Shown in pieces: positions 34,401-44,695 of a stretch of 64,000 nucleotides of DNA (the stretch's first letter is position 1; every line of letters starts with the position of its first letter). The DNA is from Salvelinus alpinus (lineage: Eukaryota > Chordata > Actinopteri > Salmoniformes > Salmonidae): contig NC_092092.1 of NCBI RefSeq assembly GCF_045679555.1, forward strand, positions 14,178,159-14,242,158, written 5' to 3'. The translations under genes and the position numbers were made by a program. The notes beneath the pieces are model-generated. The model was not told where the DNA came from. It made no database searches and worked only from the letters and a program-made list of their open reading frames with translations.

Positions 34401-37314
34401 TTCTTACCTACTACAGTATGTTTTCTAGCCTGGTCCCAGATCTTTTCCTACTACAGTATGTTTTCTAGCCTGGTCCCAGATCTGTTCTTACCTACTACAG
34501 TATGTTTTCTAGCCTGGTCCCAGATCTGTTCCTACTACAGTATGTTTTCTAGCCTGGTCCCAGATCTGTTCTTACCTACTACAGTATGTTTTCTAGCCTG
34601 GTCCCAGATCTGTTCTTACCTACTACAGTATGTTTTCTAGCCTGGTCCCAGATCTGTTCTTACCTACTACAGTATGTTTTCTAGCCTGGTCCCAGATCTG
34701 TTCCTACTACAGTATGTTTTCTAGCCTGGTCCCAGATCTGTTCTTACCTACTACAGTATGTTTTCTAGCCTGGTCCCAGATCTGTTCTTACTACAGTAAG
34801 TTTTCTAGCCTGGTCCCAGATCTGTTCCTACTACAGTATGTTTTCTAGCCTGGTCCCAGATCTGTTCCTACTACAGTATGTTTTCTAGCCTGGTCCCAGA
34901 TCTGTTCTTACCTACTACAGTATGTTTTCTAGCCTGGTCCCAGATCTGTTCTTACTACAGTATGTTTTCTAGCCTGGTCCCAGATCTGTTCCTACTACAG
35001 TATGTTTTCTAGCCTGGTCCCAGATCTGTTCCTACTACAGTATGTTTTCTAGCCTGGTCCCAGATCTGTTCTTACCTACTACAGTATGTTTTCTAGCCTG
35101 GTCCCAGATCTGTTCCTACTACAATATGTTTTCTAGCCTGGTCCCAGATCTGTTCCTACTACAGTATGTTTTCTAGCCTGGTCCCAGATCTGTTCTTACC
35201 TACTACAGTATGTTTTCTAGCCTGGTCCCAGATCTGTTCCTACTACAGTATGTTTTCTAGCCTGGTCCCAGATCTGTTCCTACTACAGTATGTTTTCTAG
35301 CCTGGTCCCAGATCTGTTCCTACTACAGTATGTTTTCTAGCCTGGTCCCAGATCTGTTCCTACTACAGTATGTTTTCTAGCCTGGTCCCAGATCTGTTCC
35401 TACTACATTATGTTTTCTATCCTGGTCCCAGATCTGTTCTTACTACAGTATGTTTTCTAGCCTGGTCCCAGATCTGTTCCTACTACAGTATGTTTTCTAG
35501 CCTGGTCCCAGATCTGTTCTTACCTACTACAGTATGTTTTTTTTAGCCTGGTCCCAGATCTTTTCCTACTACAGTATGTTTTCTAGCCTGGTCCCAGATC
35601 TGTTCTTACCTACTACAGTATGTTTTCTAGCCTGGTCCCAGATCTGTTCCTACTACAGTATGTTTTCTGGCCTGGTCCCAGATCTGTTCTTACCTACTAC
35701 AGTATGTTTTCTAGCCTGGTCCCAGTTCTGTTCCTACTACAGTATGTTTTCTAGCCTGGTCCCAGATCTGTTCTTACTACAGTATGTTTTCTAGCCTGGT
35801 CCCAGATCTGTTCTTACCTACTACAGTATGTTTTCTAGCCTGGTCCCAGATCTGTTCTTACTACAGTATGTTTTCTAGCCTGGTCCCAGTTCTGTTCCTA
35901 CTACAATATGTTTTCTGGCCTGGTCCCAGATCTGTTCCTACTACAGTATGTTTTCTAGCCTGGTCCCAGATCTGTTCCTACTACAGTATGTTTTCTAGCC
36001 TGGTCCCAGATCTGTTCTTACCTACTACAGTATGTTTTCTAGCCTGGTCCCAGATCTGTTCCTACTACAGTATGTTTTCTAGCCTGGTCCCACATCTGTT
36101 CCTACTACAGTATGTTTTCTAGCCTGGTCCCAGATCTGTTCTTACTACAGTATGTTTTCTAGCCTGGTCCCAGATCTGTTCTTACCTACTACAGTATGTT
36201 TTCTAGCCTGGTCCCAGATCTGTTCTTACTACAGTATGTTTTCTAGCCTGGTCCCAGTTCTGTTCCTACTACAATATGTTTTCTGGCCTGGTCCCAGATC
36301 TGTTCCTACTACAGTATGTTTTCTAGCCTGGTCCCAGATCTGTTCCTACTACAGTATGTTTTCTAGCCTGGTCCCAGATCTGTTCTTACCTACTACAGTA
36401 TGTTTTCTAGCCTGGTCCCAGATCTGTTCCTACTACAGTATGTTTTCTAGCCTGGTCCCACATCTGTTCCTACTACAGTATGTTTTCTAGCCTGGTCCCA
36501 GATCTGTTCCTACTACAGTATGTTTTCTAGCCTGGTCCCAGATCTGTTCCTACTACAGTATGTTTTCTAGCCTGGTCCCAGATCTGTTCCTACTACAGTA
36601 TGTTTTCTATCCTGGTCCCAGATCTGTTCTTACTACAGTATGTTTTCTAGCCTGGTCCCAGATCTGTTCCTACTACAGTATGTTTTCTAGCCTGGTCCCA
36701 GATCTGTTCTTACCTACTACAGTATGTTTTCTAGCCTGGTCCCAGATCTTTTCCTACTACAGTATGTTTTCTAGCCTGGTCCCAGATCTGTTCCTACTAC
36801 AGTATGTTTTCTAGCCTGGTCCCAGATCTGTTCTTACCTACTACAGTATGTTTTCTAGCCTGGTCCCAGATCTTTTCCTACTACAGTATGTTTTCTAGCC
36901 TGGTCCCAGATCTGTTCTTACCTACTACAGTATGTTTTCTAGCCTGGTCCCAGATCTGTTCCTACTACAGTATGTTTTCTGGCCTGGTCCCAGATCTGTT
37001 CTTACCTACTACAGTATGTTTTCTAGCCTGGTCCCAGTTCTGTTCCTACTACAGTATGTTTTCTAGCCTGGTCCCAGATCTGTTCTTACTACAGTATGTT
37101 TTCTAGCCTGGTCCCAGATCTGTTCTTACCTACTACAGTATGTTTTCTAGCCTGGTCCCAGATCTGTTCTTACTACAGTATGTTTTCTAGCCTGGTCCCA
37201 GTTCTGTTCCTACTACAATATGTTTTCTGGCCTGGTCCCAGATCTGTTCCTACTACAGTATGTTTTCTAGCCTGGTCCCAGATCTGTTCCTACTACAGTA
37301 TGTTTTCTAGCCTG
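22471..37314 (+). repeat. 14.8-kb minisatellite, 40/44-bp unit with higher-order repeats
   Basis: Roughly 360 copies of AGCCTGGTCCCAGATCTGTT followed by CCTACTACAGTATGTTTTCT (40 bp) and a 44-bp form with TTCTTACCTACTACAG. Nearly every unit has a BglII site (AGATCT). The first 400 bp show a 120-bp trimer marked by CTATCCTGG. Longer duplications are visible from rare variants, with offsets such as 3,730 and 4,894 bp. Many open frames of 60-156 codons occur here only because the units lack stops in some frames. Confidence 0.98.
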
Positions 37315-37558
37315 GACTTTGTCCACATTTTGTTACGTTACAGCCTTTAAAAATATATATTTTTTCCCTCATCAATCTACACACAACACCCTATAAGGAC
37401 AAAGCAAAAACAGGTTTTTAGAAATTTTTGCTAAAAATAATAATTCATTTTTTAAAATATTACATTTATATAAGTATTCAGACCCTTTACGCAGTACTTT
37501 GTTGAAGCGCCTTTGGCAGCGATTACAGCCTCGATTTTTATTGGGTATGACACACCTG

Positions 37559-37952
37559 TGTAGTGGAATTTTACTGTTTCTCTAACTTACATGTTTGACC
37601 TGTAGCATATTTAGAAATGCGCCTGTAGTAGACAGACAGGGTGTCTGAGATTTGCTCTCACAAGGTCGGCTCAGAGGGAGTGGAAATATTGGCTGAACGC
37701 CCAGAGTGTTGTTGCCAGGTGTTCTCCTCCTCTGCAACCGATCTCTGGGAGGAAACGTTTTGCTGAGGAAGGATGCACTTGTGTAACCCGTAGTAGTAAT
37801 AGTATAAATATGCTGAGGGGGAAATACCTCGTCAGAGCTTCTGACTAAACTCCACATGAAGTGCTGTTTGTCTGTAATCTCTCCGCTGGCGTGAATAAAC
37901 ATAAATTCATTTAAGCTTGACTTTGGGGTCATTAGTAGCAATTTCCACGACA
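37559..37952 (+). mobile_element. Solo LTR of a retroelement
   Basis: 394 bp starting TGTAGTGGAATTTTACTG and ending CAATTTCCACGACA, so it has the TG...CA ends of LTRs. It carries TATAAATA at 37803-37810 and AATAAA at 37894-37899 in the expected order on the plus strand. Flanks CCTG (37555-37558) and CTTG (37953-37956) fit a 4-bp target duplication with one substitution. The Tc1 sequence resumes on both sides. No internal retroelement genes are present, so the family is not determined. Confidence 0.75.
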
Positions 37953-38129
37953 CTTGTATTTGTAGAGTTTCTCACATTTTTCTCTGCAGATCCTCTCAAG
38001 CTCTGTCAGATTGGATGGGGAGCGTCGCTGCACAGCTATTTTCAGGTCTCTCCAGAGTTTGACCGGTGTCAAGTCTGGGCTCTGGCCGGGCCACTCAAGA
38101 ACATTCAGAGACTTGTCCCGAAGCCCCTC

Positions 38130-38648
38130 CTACGTTGTCTTGGCTGTGTGCTTAGGGTCATTGTCCTGTTGGAAGGTGAATCTTCGTCCCAGTCTGAGGT
38201 CCTGAGCGCTCTGGAGCAGGTTTTTATCAAGGATCTCTCTGTACTTTGCTCTGTTCAACTTCCCCTCGATCCTGACTAGTCTCCCAGTCCTTGCCACTGA
38301 AAAACATCCCCACAGCATGATGCTGCCACCACCATGCTTCACCGTAGGGATGGTGCCAGGTTTACTCCAGACGTGACGCTTGGCATTCAGGCCAAAGAGT
38401 TCAATCTTGGTTTCATCAGACCAGAGAGTCTTGTTTCTCATGGTCTGAGAGTCCTTTAGGTGCCTTTTGGCAAACTCCAAGCAGGTTGTCATGTACCTTT
38501 TACTGAGGAGTGGCTTCCATCTGGCCACTCTACCATAAAGGCCTGATTGGTGGAGTGCTGCAGAGATGGTTGCCCTTCTGGAAGGTTCTCCCATCTCCAC
38601 AGAGGAACTCTGGTGCTCTGTCAGAGTAACCATCAGGTTCTTGGTCAC
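38130..38648 (-). pseudogene. Tc1-like transposase, largest surviving piece
   Basis: 172 codons open on the minus strand. It covers the second DNA-binding segment (LHQSGLYGRVARWKPLLSKR) and part of the DDE domain: the first acidic residue in LWSDETKIELFG, the glycine-rich [14 protein letters not shown], and the second Asp in FQQDNDPKHTAKTT. The third acidic residue lies beyond the break. The upstream N-terminal part is in frame apart from a TAG stop near 38743, and the C-terminal part is disrupted by deletion and the LTR. Not functional. Confidence 0.85.
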
Positions 38649-38929
38649 CTCCCTGACTAAGGCCCTTCTCCCCCGATTGCTCAGTTTGGCCGGGCGGCCA
38701 GCTCTAGGAAGAGTCTTGGTGGTTCTAAACTTCTTCTATTTAAGAATAATGGAGGCCACTGTGTTCTTGGGGACCTTCAATGCTGCAGAAATATTTGGGT
38801 ATCCTTCCCCAGATCTGTGCCTCGACACAATCCTGTCTCGGAGCTCTACGGACAATTCCTTTGAACTCATGGCTTGGTTTTTGCTCTGACAGGCACTGTC
38901 AACTGTGGGACCTTATATAGACAGGTGTG

Positions 38930-38984
38930 TCAACTTGTAAGTCGCTCTGGATAAGAGCGTCTGCTAAATGTCTTAAATGTAAAT
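38930..38984 (+). mobile_element. Truncated SINE tail inserted in the Tc1-like element
   Basis: TAAGTCGCTCTGGATAAGAG and CGTCTGCTAAATG, the 3' tail common to many teleost SINEs, interrupts an otherwise continuous Tc1 sequence (ACAGGTGTGT...GTGTGTGCC). GTGTG on both sides fits a short target duplication. Confidence 0.8.
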
Positions 38985-40039
38985 GTGTGTGCCTTTCCAA
39001 ATCATGTCCAATCAATTTAATTGACCACAGGTGGACTCCAATCAAGTTGTAGAAACATCTCAAGGATGATCAATGGAAACAGGATGCACCTGAGCTCAAT
39101 TGAGTCTCATAGCAAAGGCTCTGAATGCTTATCTAAATAAGGTATTTGAAAAAACTGTATTTGCTTTGTCATTATGAGGTATTGTGATGTCATCATGGGG
39201 TAGTGTGTGTAGATTGATTAGGATTTGTTTTTGTTTAATCCATTTTAGAATAAGGCTGTAACGTAACAAAATGTGGTAAAAGTAAAGGGGTCTGAATACT
39301 TCCTGAATGCAATGTTTAAACAGATCACTTTATTATACATCTGTAGACGACATCATTGCATGTTTCAAGTTTTATTTGTCGTACAGTATATACAGGATAC
39401 ACATGGTATACACCGGCCATGAAATGCTGACTGCAGGGTTCCTTCTGGACGATGCAACAACAATAGGAAATAATAAAAGGTTAAGAATATGAACATAAAG
39501 GAAATGGTTCAGTAGAAAATAATAAACATGTTAGCATCAGTATAATACAGGAAGGCACAATTTATAGTCCAATATTTACACGTTTTGGGGAAGGTACCAG
39601 ATGCAACCGGTCAGGATGCTCTCGATGGTGCAGCGGTAGTACTTGGAGAGGACCCCGTGGCGGCATGCCAAATTTCCTCAGCGGCCTTAGGAAGTAGTGA
39701 CGCTGTTGAGCCCTCTTGACAACATTGGTGGTGTTGTTGGTCCATGTCAAGTCCTCGGTGATGTGGACGCAGAGGAACTTAAAACTACTGACTCGTTCTA
39801 CTGCAGTCCCTGTTGCTGTGGATCAGGACATGTTCCCTCCTCTGTTTCTTGAAGTCAACAATCAACTCCTTTGTTTTGTTGACGATTGAGGCAGAGGTTG
39901 TTGTCATGACACCACAATGCCAGTTTACTTACCTCCTCCCTATAGGCTGACTCTTTGTTGTCGGTTATCAGGCCGTACAACCGTGGGTGTCGTCAGCAGA
40001 CTTGATGATGGAGTTGGTGTCGTGCAAAGCCACCCAGTC

Positions 40040-40312
40040 GTGGGTGAACAGGGAGTACAGCAGAGGACCGAGGACACATCCCTGGGGGACCCCTGTGTTA
40101 AGAATCAGTGTGGGTGAACAGGTAGTACAGCAGAGGACTGAGGACACACCCCTGGGGGGACCCCTGTGTTAAGAATCAGTGTGGGTGAACAGGGAGTACA
40201 GCAGAGGACTGAGGACACACCCCGGGGGGACCCCTGTGTTAAGAATCAGTGTGGGTGAACAGGGAGTACAGCAGAGGACTGAGGACACATCCCGGGGGGA
40301 CCCCTGTGTTAA
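40040..40312 (+). repeat. About 70-bp tandem repeat inside the LINE, 4 copies
   Basis: Four copies of a unit with GTGGGTGAACAGGGAGTACA, GCAGAGGACTGAGGACACA and CCCCTGTGTTAAGAATCAG. The last copy is interrupted at its TTAA by the next element. Confidence 0.95.
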
Positions 40313-40506
40313 TGTAACCGATGTGAAATGGCTATCTAGTTAGCGGTGGTGCGTGCTAATAGCCTTTCAATCGGTGGTTCCCCTTGCTCTGCAAGGGCCG
40401 CGGCTTTTGTGGAGCGATGGGTAACGACTGTTGTTGATGTGTGCAGAGGGTCCCTGGTTCGCGCCCGGGTCGGGGCGAGGGGACGGACTAAAGTTAAACT
40501 GTTACA
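40313..40506 (+). mobile_element. 194-bp TIR element with TTAA target duplication
   Basis: Begins TGTAACCGATG and ends CTGTTACA, flanked by TTAA at 40309-40312 and 40507-40510. It contains CTTGCTCTGCAAGGGCCGCG, GGAGCGATGGGTAACGAC and a B-box-like CCTGGTTCGCGCCCGGG. It is a non-coding salmonid repeat. TTAA duplications are typical of piggyBac-type elements, but the termini do not start with the usual CCY, so the class is uncertain. Confidence 0.8.
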
Positions 40507-40900
40507 TTAAGAGTCAGTGTGGAGGAGGTGTTGTTGCCAATCCTCACAGCCCGTGTTCTGCCCGTCAGGAAGTCCAGGATTCAGTTGCAGAGGGTGGTAT
40601 CCAGACCCAGGGTTCTGAGCTTGGTGTCGCACTTGGAGGCAACAATAGTGTTGAATGATGTAGTCAATGAACAGCATTCTCACATAGCTGTTCCTATTTG
40701 TCCAGATGTGTTAGGTTCAAGGTCAGGAGGCTGAAGAAATGTAGTTTGGCCCCTAAGACCCTCACTAACTTTTACAGATGCCCAATTGAGAGCATCCTGT
40801 CAGGCTGTATCACCGCCTGGTACGGCAACTGCACCGTCCTCAACCGCAAGGCTCTCCAGAGGGTGGTGCACAACACATCACCGGGGGCAAACTACCTGCC

Positions 40901-41372
40901 CTCTATACATAGACATGGAATCACTGGTCACTTTAATAATGTTACTCCACCCTCCACCTTAGAGGCTGCTGCCCTCTATACATAGACATGGAATCACTGG
41001 TCACTTTAATAATGTTACTCCACCCTGCACCTTAGAGGCTGCTGCCCTCTATACATAGACATGGAATCACTGGTCACTTTAATAATGTTACTCCACCCTG
41101 CACCTTAGAGGCTGCTGCCCTCTATACATAGACATGGAATCACTGGTCACTTTAATAATGTTACTCCACCCTCCACCTTAGAGGCTGCTGCCCTCTATAC
41201 ATAGACATGGAATCACTGGTCACTTTAATAATGTTACTCCACCCTCCACCTTAGAGGCTGCTGCCCTCTATACATAGACATGGAATCACTGGTCACTTTA
41301 ATAATGTTACTCCACCCTCCACCTTAGAGGCTGCTGCCCTCTATACATAGACATGGAATCACTGGCCACTTT
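40901..41372 (+). repeat. 73-bp tandem repeat inside the LINE 3' region
   Basis: About 6.5 copies of a unit with CTCTATACATAGACATGGAA, TCACTGGTCACTTTAATAAT and ACCTTAGAGGCTGCTGCC. Starts at 40901, 40974 and 41047 give the 73-bp period. Nearly identical copies. Confidence 0.97.
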
Positions 41373-41409
41373 AATAATGTTTACATACTGCTTTACTCAT
41401 CTCATATGT

Positions 41410-41480
41410 ATATACTGTATTCTATTCTACTGTATTCTATTCTACTGTATTCTATTCTACTGTATTCTATTCTACTGTAT
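41410..41480 (+). repeat. 15-bp repeat (TATTCTATTCTACTG)
   Basis: About 4.5 copies of a simple repeat within the LINE 3' UTR. Confidence 0.93.
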
Positions 41481-41690
41481 TTTAGTCAATGCCACTCAGA
41501 CATTGCTCATCCTAATATTTATATATTCCTTAATTCCATTCTTTTACTTTTAGATTTGTGTGTATTGTTGTGAATTGTTAGATATTACTGCACTGTTGGC
41601 GCTAGGAACACAAGCATTTTGCTACACTCGCAATAACACCTCCTAAACATGTGTATGTGACAAATATAATTTGATTTGATAAGAAAAATC

Positions 41691-42261
41691 AGGAAACAGT
41701 TGTTTGCTTTTTTGACATGTATTCAACCCCATATTTTGGTCATTAAACAGTGTCCGTATACACTTCCATTAAAAACAACACATCAGACTGGTACCAGGGG
41801 ACCTTCAGACGAGTATTGTGAAGCGTGTGGGCATCCTAGAGCAAAACAAGAGTCTGACCTTTACACAGAGGGGTCATATCAGTGTGTACACCAAACGGTT
41901 TCCCACGCTGCAGATCTGCTGTACCCACTTCAGACGAGTCTCAAGGCTCTCGTGGAGGTCGTACACCAAAACTGAGAACGCCATCTTGTTCGTGAGAGTC
42001 TCATCTTATCAGTGGGGTATAATAGTTTGTAGGCCAACCTGTTCAGACGCTACAGACGATTGTGTTAGAAGACCGATTCTCAGGAAGTGTTATGGTCTGA
42101 CCAGCACCGCTCTAGCTCTGTCACCTGTCACCGTAGATACGGGAGTGCGACATTGGTGGATGCAGTGGATTCATCCAATGCAAAAAAAAACAGACCGATT
42201 TTTATGGGGATTTATACTATGCTAATTTGATTTACACGGGGAGGCAGACATCAACTTTAGA
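41691..42261 (+). other. Unassigned repeat-like segment
   Basis: Contains an incidental 135-codon open frame (41818-42225) with no domain that I recognise. The sequence (CCTTCAGACGAGTATTGTGA; CAGACGCTACAGACGATTGT) looks like a dispersed salmonid repeat, but I cannot name its class. Confidence 0.45.
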
Positions 42262-44265
42262 ATTAGGTACAACTCTGTCCAGACCTGGTAGGCCATCCTC
42301 TAAAGAGGTTAGGTTTAACTCTGTCCAGACCTGGTAGGCCATCCTCTAAAGGGGTTTAACTCTGTCCAGACCTGGTAGGCCATCCTCTAAAGGGGTTTAA
42401 CTCTGTCCAGACCTGGTAGGCCATCCCCTAAAGGGGTTTAACTCTGTCCAGACCTGGTAGGCCATCCCCTAAAGGGGTTTAACTCTGTCCAGACCTGGTA
42501 GGCCATCCCCTAAAGAGGTTTAACTCTGTCCAGACCTGGTAGGCCATCCTCTAAAGGGGTTTAACTCTGTCCAGACCTGGTAGGCCATCCTCTAAAGAGG
42601 TTTAACTCTGTCCAGACCTGGTAGGCCATCCTCTAAAGGGGTTTAACTCTGTCCAGACCTGGTAGGCCATCCTCTAAAGGGGTTTAACTCTGTCCAGACC
42701 TGGTAGGCCATCCTCTAAAGAGGTTTAACTCTGTCCAGACCTGGTAGGCCATCCCCTAAAGGGGTTTAACTCTGTCCAGACCTGGTAGGCCATCCTCTAA
42801 AGAGGTTTAACTCTGTCCAGACCTGGTAGGCCATCCCCTAAAGGGGTTAGGTTTAACTCTGTCCAGACCTGGTAGGCAATCCTCTAAAGAGGTTTAACTC
42901 TGTCCAGACCTGGTAGGCCATCCCCTAAAGGGGTTTAACTCTGTCCAGACCTGGTAGGCCATCCTCTAAAGGGGTTAGGTTTAACTCTGTCCAGACCTGG
43001 TAGGCCATCCTCTAAAGGGGTTTAACTCTGTCCAGACCTGGTAGGCCATCCTCTAAAGGGGTTAGGTTTAACTCTGTCCAGACCTGGTAGGCCATCCCCT
43101 AAAGGGGTTTAACTCTGTCCAGACCTGGTAGGCCATCCTCTAAAGAGGTTTAACTCTGTCCAGACCTGGTAGGCAATCCTCTAAAGAGGTTTAACTCTGT
43201 CCAGACCTGGTAGGCCATCCTCTAAAGGGGTTAGGTTTAACTCTGTCCAGACCTGGTAGGCCATCCTCTAAAGAGGTTTAACTCTGTCCAGACCTGGTAG
43301 GCCATCCTCTAAAGGGGTTTAACTCTGTCCAGACCTGGTAGGCAATCCTCTAAAGAGGTTTAACTCTGTCCAGACCTGGTAGGCCATCCTCTAAAGGGGT
43401 TAGGTTTAACTCTGTCCAGACCTGGTAGGCCATCCTCTAAAGAGGTTTAACTCTGTCCAGACCTGGTAGGCCATCCTCTAAAGGGGTTTAACTCTGTCCA
43501 GACCTGGTAGGCCATCCTCTAAAGAGGTTTAACTCTGTCCAGACCTGGTAGGCCATCCCCTAAAGGGGTTAGGTTTAACTCTGTCCAGACCTGGTAGGCC
43601 ATCCTCTAAAGAGGTTTAACTCTGTCCAGACCTGGTAGGCCATCCCCTAAAGGGGTTTAACTCTGTCCAGACCTGGTAGGCCATCCTCTAAAGAGGTTTA
43701 ACTCTGTCCAGACCTGGTAGGCCATCCCCTAAAGGGGTTTAACTCTGTCCAGACCTGGTAGGCATCCCCTAAAGAGGTTAGGTTTAACTCTGTCCAGACC
43801 TGGTAGACCATCCCCTAAAGAGGCTTAGGGTTAACTCTGTCCAGACCTGGTAGGCCATCCCCTAAAGAGGTTAGGTTTAACTCTGTCCAGACCTGGTAGG
43901 CCATCCCCTAAAGGGGTTTAACTCTGTCCAGACCTGGTAGGCATCCCCTAAAGAGGTTAGGTTTAACTCTGTCCAGACCTGGTAGGCCATCCCCTAAAGA
44001 GGCTTAGGTTTAACTCTGTCCAGACCTGGTAGGCCATCCCCTAAAGGGGTTAGGTTTAACTCTGTCCTAGAAGTGACAGACCTGGTAGGCCATCCCCTAA
44101 AGGGGTTAGGTATAACTCTGTCCTAGAAGTGACAGACCTGGTAGGCCATCCCCTAAAGGGGTTAGGTATAACTCTGTCCTAGAAGTGACAGACCTGATAG
44201 ACCATCCCCTAAAGGGGTTAGGTTTAACTCTGTCCTAGAAGTTACAAACCTGGTTGGCTATCCCC
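42262..44265 (+). repeat. 2-kb minisatellite, 41/46-bp unit
   Basis: About 47 copies of TTTAACTCTGTCCAGACCTG followed by GTAGGCCATCCTCTAAAGGGG. A GGTTAGG insertion gives a 46-bp form, and the last four units carry an insertion (CTAGAAGTGACAG). Variants are CCTCTAAAG/CCCCTAAAG and GAGG/GGGG. Confidence 0.97.
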
Positions 44266-44695
44266 TGTACAGGATACAGCCTATATCCTGCAGGGAAAAC
44301 CCAGGCTTCCTCACCAGCCCCACCCTGTGATATTTATCTACATAACTACAACATGCTACTCTACTCCATCAGAGGCCTCATATTATATTGGTGGTGACTC
44401 AAATACTGTAAACAGTCATAAAGGGACTTGGACAAATAGGAAGCCTCGAATGAGGAAACACGCCTCTCCATTCACGCTCAGAGTCTCTCTCCCTTTCTAT
44501 ATCTCTATCTACATCCCTCTTTTAGTGGTCTCAGTGGATTTCCTCATCGTACATTCATTTGAGAACGACGTTAGAGGGTGGCTACGTATGGTATTTACCC
44601 TCGGGGATTTCCTAACCCGTGTTTATTGTTCGAACAGTCATGGCCACCGCATGAATAAAGTCCATTGAAAGAGAAGCACATATGAATCATCAGTA
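44266..44695. other. Intergenic, unassigned
   Basis: An open frame of 113 codons (44327-44668) shows no recognised domain and no conservation clue. Treated as non-coding. Confidence 0.45.

Larger units (their letters stand above)
37315..39313 (-). mobile_element. Tc1-like transposon, left TIR cut by the minisatellite
   Basis: Same family as 6831-8773. The left end begins inside the terminal region (TTTGTCCACATTTTGTTACG) directly against the 40-bp array, so the outermost TIR is missing. The right end is a mutated TIR near 39303-39313. The transposase on the minus strand begins at the ATG at 38868-38870 (MSSKELSVELRDRIVSRHRS) and is broken by an in-frame TAG near 38743. A solo LTR (37559-37952) and a SINE tail (38930-38984) interrupt it. 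Confidence 0.9.
39358..40695 (-). mobile_element. LINE fragment (CR1/Rex-like), minus strand
   Basis: The minus-strand 3' end near 39358 is followed upstream by reverse-transcriptase C-terminal sequence: AGGATGCTCTCGATGGTGCA at 39612 corresponds to the CTIESIL-type motif, and 39562-39750 encodes a TWTNNTTNVVKRAQQR-like stretch. Two internal features are superimposed: a 70-bp tandem repeat at 40040-40312 and a TTAA-flanked insertion at 40313-40506. Multiple frameshifts; inactive. Confidence 0.8.
40700..41690 (+). mobile_element. LINE 3' fragment (CR1/Rex-like), plus strand
   Basis: Frame 40698-40985 encodes RFKVRRLKKCSLAPKTLTNF, then CPIESILSGCITAWYGNC and NRKALQRVVHNT, the C-terminal end of the reverse-transcriptase protein. 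The 3' part holds a 73-bp tandem repeat and ends near 41685 with AAATATAATTTGATTTGAT, the family's tail motif. It lies head to head with the minus-strand LINE on its left. 5' truncated. Confidence 0.85.

Noticed and set aside
22532..37350. Dozens of 60-156-codon frames (MFSSLVPDLFLPTTVCF type)
   Set aside because: All are translations of the 40/44-bp minisatellite; frames end wherever a CTAG falls in phase.
41818..42225. 135-codon open frame as a possible gene
   Set aside because: No recognised domain, and the surrounding sequence looks like a dispersed repeat.
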